Positions 1 through 8,184 of a stretch of DNA of 64,000 nucleotides are shown here, piece by piece (the first letter of the stretch is position 1; the number at the start of each line of letters is the position of its first letter). This DNA comes from JADJNW01 sp964549655 (GTDB taxonomy: Bacteria > Bacteroidota > Bacteroidia > Chitinophagales > Saprospiraceae): NCBI GenBank assembly GCA_964549655.1, contig CAZJXN010000004.1, positions 1 through 64,000 on the forward strand, written 5' to 3'. The notes beneath the pieces were generated by a model. That model was not told where the DNA came from, did no database searches, and worked only from the letters and a program-made list of their open reading frames with translations. Position numbers and translations under genes: made by a program.

Positions 1-543
1 TAAAACAATAAGTTGCAGTATTGCCGCAGTGACCAGTGTAAGAATTGTATATCGCGTTATTTTAAATCCGATTGGCTCTGTGTTTTTTAAATCGAAAAAG
101 GAGCGGGTAAACAGGGCGTAACCAATGGTCAAAAGACAAAAGCAAATAAACTCCGTTTGGTCGTTCCAACCGCCGGGGTATCTGAATAATCTGTTAAATA
201 CGGAAAAAGAGACTTTATCTTGAAAAAGAGAGTAAAAATAAGGTGGAAAAGCCCGGGCAAAGTAAACCCACGTAGCCAAAAGATAAAAAATGTAATGTAA
301 GTAATCTTGCCGCCGGTTTTGCCAGTATTGAAAAAGGGTAAATAGCAGGATAAAAAGGGTAATATTTAAAAAGACATTTTGAAAGGTAAAGAAATAATTG
401 CCAAAATAAGGCGTACTTGAATAAAATTGATCATAAATCTCACCAATAGGTATCCTATCGGATGCTCTTGCACAGCTTGAAAGTAACAGTGTTGGCAATA
501 AAAGCAAAACTATTTGCTGGGTGTACCGATTTTTAGGTGTCAT
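1..543 (-). CDS. 7TM sensor-like membrane protein, N-terminal part (cut by window edge)
   Basis: An open frame of 181 codons runs on the minus strand from an ATG at 541-543 to the window edge without a stop, so the C-terminal part lies outside. The first ~25 residues look like a signal or lipoprotein leader (LLLLPTLLLSSCA). They are followed by aromatic-rich hydrophobic segments (NYFFTFQNVFLNITLFILLF, then YLHYIFYLLATWVYF, then a helix near residue 145) separated by short charged loops such as QNRRQD. This resembles the 7TMR-DISM type of membrane sensor, which in Bacteroidota is often fused to a histidine kinase or HTH output domain. The output domain is not visible, so the assignment rests on hydropathy and loop style only. 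A plain multi-pass membrane protein is the main alternative. Confidence 0.5.
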   Translation of the reverse strand, partial: MTPKNRYTQQIVLLLLPTLLLSSCARASDRIPIGEIYDQFYSSTPYFGNYFFTFQNVFLNITLFILLFTLFQYWQNRRQDYLHYIFYLLATWVYFARAFPPYFYSLFQDKVSFSVFNRLFRYPGGWNDQTEFICFCLLTIGYALFTRSFFDLKNTEPIGFKITRYTILTLVTAAILQLIVL

Positions 544-727
544 CGCAACGGAGGGTTTTAGTTTCTATATATATGACAGCTAAAAATAAAGTTTTTATCC
601 CAATATTTTATACACAACAAATTGATTACAAAAACTTTAGGGTTTTTGAAGCGAGTTCTCTTATCTACTCCGGTTTTTTGGATACGCTGCTTTTTGTAAC
701 AATTTTTAGGCATTCCCGTAACTTATT

Positions 728-1116
728 GAACCTATCAGGGTTCTGGTGATTACCAATAAAGGTTCTACCGACTACCCCAAAACATCTTTTAAGAAGCTAT
801 TAAGGTAAAGCAGAGATGCTCTATGGGTTATCCTTTCCACCTATACAGCATCTTTGTTGAACCTATAGCGGTTGAATGTTGAACCTTTAGAGGTTCTCCT
901 TTGATGCTATAAAGGTTCTTTTTTCTACCTATATAGGTTATCGGTTGATGCTACACAGCATCTTTTCTCAACCCTTACAGGTGAAACATTGAACCTACAA
1001 AGGTCGTCTCTTTTAGCTTGACAACTAAACGAAAGAACCTCAAGAGGTAAAACAAAGATGTTATATCAGTAAAACGAAGAGGCTATTGACGTAGAAGCCA
1101 TCACCTACACAGGTAA
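728..1116. repeat. 22-bp phased array of degenerate palindromes
   Basis: About 17 to 18 degenerate copies of a short palindrome are spaced about 22 bp centre to centre. The two half-site types are GAACCT/AGGTTC and GATGCT/AGCATC around a 4-bp AT-rich spacer. Clear units are centred near 735, 823, 846, 867, 888, 910, 932, 954, 976, 998, 1042 and 1108. The unit at 947-962 is a perfect GATGCT-N4-AGCATC. The last unit overlaps the stop codon of the site-2 protease gene. No gene is seen in this stretch; the ATG-initiated frame at 537-749 has no protein-like features. Confidence 0.75.
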
Positions 1117-2226
1117 CTGCTTGAAGTTGGATAGGTTCTTCCGTTCCAACCCCGCATTCGCCAGCATCACCACTTCGGTAATATTTTCCATATTTAAAAC
1201 ACCAATCAGTTGTCCATTTTCCAGCACCGGACAAATCGTGGCGTTCGACTGCGTCATGCGGGCGTAGGCTTCCTGCAATTCCATATCGGGTGACAAGGTA
1301 AAAAATTCCTTATTTGCAATACGACCGATGTTGGCTTCTTGCCCCACTTCACGCAAGCCCCGAATGATTTCATCGCGGGTAATGATGCCGATGATTTGAT
1401 TGTCTTGTTCTACCAGAAATTCTTTTTCTTGTCCGTCGAGCAGCGCGGCAATGGCTTTGTCTAAGGTTTCAAAAGCGTGAAACGTGGTGAATTGGTGCAT
1501 CAACACATCTCGAACTTTATATTTGGATAGTACGGAGCGCGTCGTTTCAAAATTAGACTCCGCACCCGCACCGAGGAAAATAAATAAGCCGATAAAAATC
1601 CACCAAGGATTATAAAAAAAACCTGCAAAGACAAAAGCGATTGCCAATACTTGCCCGATTCGAGCGGCGATATTCGTCGCTTTGGCACGGTCATAGCGCA
1701 TCGCAAGCAATGCTCGTAGCACCCGACCGCCGTCCATCGGAAAAGCTGGAATCAAATTGAATAAAGCAAGCACGACATTGAGAACCAATAAGTTGAATAG
1801 AAAATTATCACTTGTGATTTGTCCATTTACCGCTTCGGGTGATTGCGGAAAGCCACCGGTCAATTGAAAATAAAGCAATAAAATTCCTGCGATCACAAAA
1901 TTAACTGCTGGACCTGCCAGCGCGACCCACAATTCTTGCATCGGTTTTTCGGGCATCCGTTCCATGTTAGCAACGCCGCCGATGGGTAGTAAAATGATAT
2001 TTTTAGTTTTAATACCATAGCGCATTCCGGTGAGCGAGTGTCCCAGCTCGTGCAGCAAGACACAAGCAAACAATGCTAAAATAAACCAGACGGACATCAT
2101 ACTTTCAAAGAAACTTTGTCCTTTATTTAGATTACTAATAAGAATCCAGCCGAGTAGAATCAGAAACGTCCAGTGGACAAACACGTCAATGCCGCGAATA
2201 CGGGCTATTTTAAGGGAGAAATTCAT
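1105..2226 (-). CDS. Site-2 protease family zinc metalloprotease with CBS domains
   Basis: This 373-residue membrane protein belongs to the M50B site-2 protease group, which cuts substrates within the membrane. The zinc motif HELGHS is at residues 59-64, inside a hydrophobic helix. The second active-site motif, NLIPAFPMDGGRVLRAL (near residues 157-173), supplies the zinc-binding Asp. Several other membrane segments surround them, including one near residues 205-225. From about residue 245 the chain is soluble and matches a tandem CBS pair, which usually binds adenosine nucleotides and could gate the protease. Length and order fit the bacterial CBS-containing S2P subgroup (SpoIVFB-like). The gene is monocistronic as far as can be seen; its substrate cannot be inferred here. 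Confidence 0.9.
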   Translation of the reverse strand: MNFSLKIARIRGIDVFVHWTFLILLGWILISNLNKGQSFFESMMSVWFILALFACVLLHELGHSLTGMRYGIKTKNIILLPIGGVANMERMPEKPMQELWVALAGPAVNFVIAGILLLYFQLTGGFPQSPEAVNGQITSDNFLFNLLVLNVVLALFNLIPAFPMDGGRVLRALLAMRYDRAKATNIAARIGQVLAIAFVFAGFFYNPWWIFIGLFIFLGAGAESNFETTRSVLSKYKVRDVLMHQFTTFHAFETLDKAIAALLDGQEKEFLVEQDNQIIGIITRDEIIRGLREVGQEANIGRIANKEFFTLSPDMELQEAYARMTQSNATICPVLENGQLIGVLNMENITEVVMLANAGLERKNLSNFKQLPV

Positions 2227-2453
2227 TTTATTGTGATTAGTGATTGGTAAATGGTGAAACGTGAAATGTGAATTGGGATTAGTGAAACGTGAAATGTGAT
2301 TTTAGATTTGTTCTTGTCTTTAACAAGTAAAAAGAGGTTTTGCCTTTTAAATGAATTGAAAAATGAAAGCTTTTTATTTCAACTCCCTAATCACAACTCC
2401 CTGATCACCAATCACAACTCACCAATCACAACTCACCAATCACCAATCACCTT
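2227..2453. repeat. Short-word repeats of the GTGATT / AATCACC type
   Basis: The gap between the site-2 protease gene and the adhesin-like gene holds degenerate tandem words: GTGATTAGTGATTGG and GTGAAACGTGAAATGTG at 2232-2300, and the opposite-strand form CACCAATCACAACT at 2385-2453. They belong to the same word family as the 14-bp tandem array at 32.9-33.2 kb. No separate gene is seen. Confidence 0.6.
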
Positions 2454-5400
2454 TTACCTCAACAGCGTCACATCGCCTTTAATCATCTCCGTACGCCCGT
2501 CTTTGAGCAAGACTTGAGCGGCGAAAATGTAAACCCCGGCATCCATTGCTTGCCCGTTAAAAGAGCCATCCCAGCCAAACGTTGGGTCGTTAGGTTGGAA
2601 AGGTCCAGCTTGAAAAATATGATTCCCCCATCGGTCGAATATCATAAACGTTTTTACTTCCATTACATTGTCACCACCGTAAACCATAAACACATCATTC
2701 GCGCCGTCATCATTTGGCGTAAAAACATTCGGAATAAAAACGTCAATCGTTTGCGTGACTGCCACTATGAGTATGTCCGTAGCCGTGCAGCCATTGTTTG
2801 CTGTGACTGTGACTGCGTATTCGGTGGTTAGAGGTGGAGAAACAGTCAATTGAGTATTAATAGAATCGAAAGGAATCGTATTTACCGTCCAGAAAATGGA
2901 TTGGAAACGAGTGGAATCGGTGAGTGCTTTTATTTGAACGGTATCACCAAAATTAATCAGCAAATCCTCGCCTAATTCTACAGAAATGCCTGTTGGCTGT
3001 GGTACAATGAGCGTCGTGTCCCATTCGCAACCGTTTGTATCTTGCAAGCGCAAGATGTACGCACCAGCTCGGATATTTTGAAAATAATCGTCATCTGCCA
3101 ATGGCAATTCGCCCAATCCATATTGATACGGAGCAGTGCCGCCACTTACCGAATCAATTTGCACAAAGCCACTTCCTTGCCGAATACAATTGGGAGGCGT
3201 GATGGTAAAAAATGCTTGTCGAATCGCCGCTTCGGTTTCATCCACCGCTACGGAAGCCTGTCCGACACAACCTCGATTTACATCTGTCACTTGCACCAGA
3301 TACGTGCCGCCGGAACCCGCCGTAGCCGTACTGCTGGTCGCGCCGCTTAAAATTTTGCCATCGGAAGTTGTCCAATTATAAGTAAATGTGCCACCCCCAG
3401 CGACCGACGCGATGAGTGGAGCCGAATTGTTATTGCAACTTAAATTTCCCGTTGGCGCAATCGTAATATTTGGAGACAAAGTATCTATTGTGACCATCGT
3501 GCGGGTTGTATCCACGCAGCCATTCGTGCGACCGGTGACGAGCAAGCGATAGACACCAGGCTGCGTGATGGTGACCACGGCATTTGCAACCCCCAGCACT
3601 CGTCCAGTCGAGTCTATCCATTTCAAGTCTACATTTGCGACATTCGTCGTAGCCGGTAGCGTTATTTCTTTGCGAAGGCACGTCAGCGGTAGCGGTGTCG
3701 GAAGGGGAATTTCAGGATTTTTTAAATCACTGCGAACATCAGCAATGGTGATGTCTCTACAACTATTGCTGGGGTCAGTTACAATGAGTTGATAGGTTCC
3801 AGGCGTTTGCGTTTGTATCGAAGGCGAGGTTAGATTTCCAGTCAAATTGCCACCATTCAAAGCGCTCCACGTATAAGTCAATGCTGTGCCAGTTTGAGAA
3901 GTTGAAGTGCTACCGTCGAGTGTAGCAGTCATGTTTATACAAGTTAAGCCATTTATATTTGATATAATCGCCGTTGGTGGCTGCGCACGTTGTCTAATTT
4001 CAACGGTATCTTGAGCCGTACAATTATTAGATGGATTGGTAACCAGCAAAAAATAAATGCCAGGTTGATTCACCGTTGGTGTAAGCGTATTGGCACCCGA
4101 AACGATATTGCCATTCTGCGTTGTCCATTCAAAGCGCAAATTACCGCCAACCGCCGTTCCTTGCAATTGCAAACTCGTGGTCACACAATTTAAAGTAGAA
4201 TCATACCCTGCAAAGGCGGTGGGTGTTTGCGCATTTTGTAATACTTCTACACTATCGTTAGCCACACACCCATTGTCCAAATTTGTAATTTGTAAAATAT
4301 AAATATCCGGCTGCGTGACGGTTGGTGCGAGGGTGCTGTCATTTGTAATCGGGCTGCCATTGAGAGCCGTCCATTTGTATCTATAATTGGCAGAATCGGG
4401 CGTGACCGAGCCGCTTAATTGAATCGAAGTTTGGTTGCAACCCAAAGTGTCGCCTGTGCCTGCGTCTGCGACTAAACTATTGCGTTGGTCAAGGACTTGA
4501 GCCGTGGTGGAATTGCGGCAACCAGTATTTAAATCTGTAATTTCAAATAGATAAGTACCTGCACTGGAAATAGTCAACGTGGGATTATTCGTACAATTAA
4601 TCGGATTGTTATTCGCATCCAATTCGCACCAGCGGGCTTGAAAATTGCCACTTGGCACTGCGCCAGTCAGCGTGAGTATTGGATTATTACAAGTCAAAAA
4701 AGTATCCCTAAAAGTGGGCACGGTTGGTAAATCTCCACTCGGCAACACGCGAACGCTATCCGTTGCAACACAATTATTTAAAACATTCGTAACCGTTAAA
4801 ATATATAAGCCCGGCGCGTTCACAGTTGGAGTCAAAGTAGTTGCACCAGACACGATATTTCCACCGCTTGTTGTCCAATTATAACTAAAATTCGCACCCG
4901 TAGAAGAACCATTTCCACTCAAAACGACCGAAGTTCGAGTACAACTCAAGCTCGTATCTATGCCAGCATTGGCGATGGGGCGGAGCGTGTCGCCGCTCAC
5001 TTGCACGGTGTCTCTCGCTGTACAACCGGATTGAATATTGGTTACTTCAAATATGTAATTACCTGCTATTGTGACAACTTGCGTTGTATTTGTACCAATT
5101 ATATTTCCTGCTGCATTGCGCCAAGCGTAGCGGATATTTGTATCTGTAGCTGAGCCGCTTCCATCGAGCGTGACAGAAGATTGCGTACAATTAATGGTAT
5201 CGGGTTGTAAAATAATTAGGGTTGGAATGGCTGCGCTTTGAAACACTTCGAGGTTGAATGTATCAGAAAAGCCGCTTGTGTTCGTGACGGTCAAAGTATA
5301 CCTTCCCCCCGCATTTACGGTTGGCGTTAAAGTATTTGCACCCGACAAAATATTGCCATTGGTGGTCGTCCAATTTAAGGTGCAATTATCACAAATTTCA

Positions 5401-7892
5401 CAGAAAGCAGCAGTCAGCGTCAAGATAGGAACTTGACAAGTGAGCGTATCCGGCACGTCCAGTTGAATGCAAATATCGCAATCTTGTTTTGTCACGATGA
5501 CCGTGTCGTTGACGGCGCAATTATTTTGCAAATTCGTAACCGAAAAAATATACGTGCCTGCCTGATTGATTTGAATAGAATCCCGATTCGCAGCACCTAT
5601 GATGACCGGACCATTCCAACTCAAGCGATAATTTCCGTTTGGCGGATTGACGATGGCTCGAATGGTGAATGTATCTACTGTGCAAGGAATCAAAATCGAA
5701 TCTGCCAGCGTCACCATTGGCATACCCGTTTCTGTTGAAATTTTTACCGAATCGGTTGCAACACAGCCATTTATAACATTCAAAACTCGAAAAATATACG
5801 TACCTGCTTCGTCCACATTTTGCGTAAGCATAGTGCCAATCGTATCGCCTGTAGCATTTATCCAAGCGTAGAAAAAATTTGCGCCGGTGGAAGAACCAGT
5901 TGCATCGAGCGTGACCGATGTTTGTCCGCAAGTAAGCGTGTCCGGTGCGCCCGCTTCCGCCGTTGGAGGATTAAAATCTGGCATCACGGTAACGGTATCA
6001 CTGGCGATACAGCCATTCAACGTATTAGTGACAATTAAAATATAATCTCCAGTAGCGTCTGCTCTTGCTGTGGTGCGAGTGCTGTCACCCAAAATATTGC
6101 CATTCAAAGCACGCCAGAGGTAGCGGAAATTTGCACCAACCGAAGTGTTCGCGCCGCCGAGTTGCACCGTCGAATTTATACAATTGATTGGAATCGTATC
6201 ACCCGCATCGGCAATCGGTGGCTGAGAACTGCCCACTACTTGCACGGTGTCGCTTGCGGTACAAGTCGTTCCATTTGATAATTGTGAAACGGTTAAAATG
6301 TATTTGCCCGGCGCATTTACAGTTAAATCTGATGTGGTATTTAATTGCATTCCTGTGGTGTCCGTCCAAGTATATATAAGTTGCCCAGCAGGCGTAGAAG
6401 TGCTACCCGTAAGTGTCACATTCGGATTCGCACAACTAATCGTATCTGGCGGCGTAATAATTGCAACCGGTCTTGAAATAGTTAAAGTTACATTTACAAT
6501 GCTATCACAACCTTGCGCAGAGGGGAGCGTGATGCGATACGTAGCTGGAACGGTAAGGGTGTCATTTCCAATCAGATAGCGTCCGCCTTCGCAAATAGAA
6601 ACGGTGATAGCGGTTTGAATAATAGGTTGGATAGCTAATGTAAGGTTGATAATACTGTCGCAGCCATTTACATTTGATAAAGTATCGGTATACGTTCCAG
6701 CGGTTTTATAAATAGAAATGCCCACCACGACCGAGTCGCCCGGACAGATAGCTAGATTTAAATTTGTTATACTTGGATTTACCACTGTCAACGTCAACCG
6801 CACCAGGCTATCACAGCCACCCGCACTTTTCAGCGTCACATTATACGCCCCGGCTATCGTAAGGCTTTGATTGCCAATCCGATAGCTTTCGCCCTGACAA
6901 ATCGTGTCCGACACAAAAGCAGTAGGCGGCGGCGTACCAATCGTGACTTCTATGCAATTCGTCGTTATTTTGCCACAGTATAATAGGAGATTTCCATTGA
7001 GTTGTCGGCGTAGGGTATCTAATGGATAATTTGCATTTGCTAATGGAAGACTATCTCGGTCGGCTCGGCGGTAGGATAAACCACACACCGTGTAATTTCC
7101 AGGCTGGAAAGTGCGCAAATTCGCCAACGAATCGTAGCCAATAATTAAGCCATTTTGACTAATGACGTAGGTGTAACCATATTCGGTAGAATCGGGTTTT
7201 GCAGTCGCGCCATAGTCTGGTTGTAACGTCAAATCCAACGAAGAATCACCTTGGCAACCTTGCACATCGGGAACGGCGGCGAGGCTACCGGCATCGGCAT
7301 TGCAGCATATAAAACCACGTTCGTCGCAAAAACGTAGTCGGAAGTGCGTAATATTTCCTGGATAAATAGAAGGATTATTGTTAATACTGATGCGCCAAGT
7401 TCCATTTACCGAACCGGTATCAAAATCTTCCAGACAACCTGAAAATGGGTAGTAAGAGCCTTTGTAGCGTCCTCCACTTACAAAGTTGCGCGACTGGCTA
7501 TTACTCCATTTAGCTACGTAGCCACTGTCGGGTTGTGCCGTCTCCGCGCAGGGTACAAAATTAATTTTCCATTTAGCACCGAAGGTAAATGCAAGTTGGT
7601 CAGGTGAGTTGGGACCCATCAATTGAATTCGCTGTCCGGAAGGAGAGATTAGGGAAATTTCAAGATTTTCAGAGAATCTATGGTCAAAATCAAGTTCAAT
7701 ACCACAGATGCCCTGAGCGGGATCCGCAAGGTCATTATTTACTACATCGCTTATTTGAAAATCATATGGGACAGGACGGTTGACTGGGATTGCAATCGTA
7801 TCCTCAATGCCACAATTTTGCGCACGCAGCCACGACGGTGTCCCGACCATCAGCAGGATAAATATGTACCACAGGAATAAAATTCGCCTCAT
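2454..7892 (-). CDS. Giant secreted multidomain protein with gliding-motility-type C-terminal (T9SS) domain
   Basis: This 1,812-residue protein starts with a clear signal peptide (MRRILFLWYIFILLMVG, cleavage near AQ at residue 25). A P-domain-like beta sandwich (proprotein convertase type) covers about residues 30-190. Next come three repeats ending in GGCDSLVRLTLTV-like strands (about 325-470), then about 13 Ig/PKD-like repeats, each opening with a Cys and a short SVTLDGSGS-like strand followed by a Y-W strand (about 480-1560). A SprB-like repeat containing SGGTAPYQYG follows. The last ~95 residues match the gliding-motility-associated C-terminal domain, with FTPNDDGANDVF, FDRWGN and a final GDVTLLR. 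That domain directs export by type IX secretion and cell-surface attachment. The architecture suggests an adhesin or matrix protein. No catalytic motif was recognised. Confidence 0.9.
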   Translation of the reverse strand: MRRILFLWYIFILLMVGTPSWLRAQNCGIEDTIAIPVNRPVPYDFQISDVVNNDLADPAQGICGIELDFDHRFSENLEISLISPSGQRIQLMGPNSPDQLAFTFGAKWKINFVPCAETAQPDSGYVAKWSNSQSRNFVSGGRYKGSYYPFSGCLEDFDTGSVNGTWRISINNNPSIYPGNITHFRLRFCDERGFICCNADAGSLAAVPDVQGCQGDSSLDLTLQPDYGATAKPDSTEYGYTYVISQNGLIIGYDSLANLRTFQPGNYTVCGLSYRRADRDSLPLANANYPLDTLRRQLNGNLLLYCGKITTNCIEVTIGTPPPTAFVSDTICQGESYRIGNQSLTIAGAYNVTLKSAGGCDSLVRLTLTVVNPSITNLNLAICPGDSVVVGISIYKTAGTYTDTLSNVNGCDSIINLTLAIQPIIQTAITVSICEGGRYLIGNDTLTVPATYRITLPSAQGCDSIVNVTLTISRPVAIITPPDTISCANPNVTLTGSTSTPAGQLIYTWTDTTGMQLNTTSDLTVNAPGKYILTVSQLSNGTTCTASDTVQVVGSSQPPIADAGDTIPINCINSTVQLGGANTSVGANFRYLWRALNGNILGDSTRTTARADATGDYILIVTNTLNGCIASDTVTVMPDFNPPTAEAGAPDTLTCGQTSVTLDATGSSTGANFFYAWINATGDTIGTMLTQNVDEAGTYIFRVLNVINGCVATDSVKISTETGMPMVTLADSILIPCTVDTFTIRAIVNPPNGNYRLSWNGPVIIGAANRDSIQINQAGTYIFSVTNLQNNCAVNDTVIVTKQDCDICIQLDVPDTLTCQVPILTLTAAFCEICDNCTLNWTTTNGNILSGANTLTPTVNAGGRYTLTVTNTSGFSDTFNLEVFQSAAIPTLIILQPDTINCTQSSVTLDGSGSATDTNIRYAWRNAAGNIIGTNTTQVVTIAGNYIFEVTNIQSGCTARDTVQVSGDTLRPIANAGIDTSLSCTRTSVVLSGNGSSTGANFSYNWTTSGGNIVSGATTLTPTVNAPGLYILTVTNVLNNCVATDSVRVLPSGDLPTVPTFRDTFLTCNNPILTLTGAVPSGNFQARWCELDANNNPINCTNNPTLTISSAGTYLFEITDLNTGCRNSTTAQVLDQRNSLVADAGTGDTLGCNQTSIQLSGSVTPDSANYRYKWTALNGSPITNDSTLAPTVTQPDIYILQITNLDNGCVANDSVEVLQNAQTPTAFAGYDSTLNCVTTSLQLQGTAVGGNLRFEWTTQNGNIVSGANTLTPTVNQPGIYFLLVTNPSNNCTAQDTVEIRQRAQPPTAIISNINGLTCINMTATLDGSTSTSQTGTALTYTWSALNGGNLTGNLTSPSIQTQTPGTYQLIVTDPSNSCRDITIADVRSDLKNPEIPLPTPLPLTCLRKEITLPATTNVANVDLKWIDSTGRVLGVANAVVTITQPGVYRLLVTGRTNGCVDTTRTMVTIDTLSPNITIAPTGNLSCNNNSAPLIASVAGGGTFTYNWTTSDGKILSGATSSTATAGSGGTYLVQVTDVNRGCVGQASVAVDETEAAIRQAFFTITPPNCIRQGSGFVQIDSVSGGTAPYQYGLGELPLADDDYFQNIRAGAYILRLQDTNGCEWDTTLIVPQPTGISVELGEDLLINFGDTVQIKALTDSTRFQSIFWTVNTIPFDSINTQLTVSPPLTTEYAVTVTANNGCTATDILIVAVTQTIDVFIPNVFTPNDDGANDVFMVYGGDNVMEVKTFMIFDRWGNHIFQAGPFQPNDPTFGWDGSFNGQAMDAGVYIFAAQVLLKDGRTEMIKGDVTLLR

Positions 7893-8184
7893 AAGTAAGC
7901 AGAATGAAAAGCAGTGTTTGGGAATGAAAAATGAAAGAATAAAAATGCATTTATCACAATCTCTACTCTTTTTAGTAATTCCTGACGACCGCTTTAGCCT
8001 CTCAATGTTTTGGGATTAAATTTTGTGATTGGGGATTTGATATTCGTTATTGGAAAAAGTGACCAAACACAATTAACAAATCATACCTAACCAAAAATCC
8101 AGTACACAACGCTTTTTAAATACGCTTTTATATTTCACCCTCAAAATTAGCGTAAGTTTCGAGAGTTGGGGTACTTAGGAGATG

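Noticed and set aside
728..1116. CRISPR array
   Set aside because: Units are degenerate palindromes only ~22 bp apart with no room for unique spacers.
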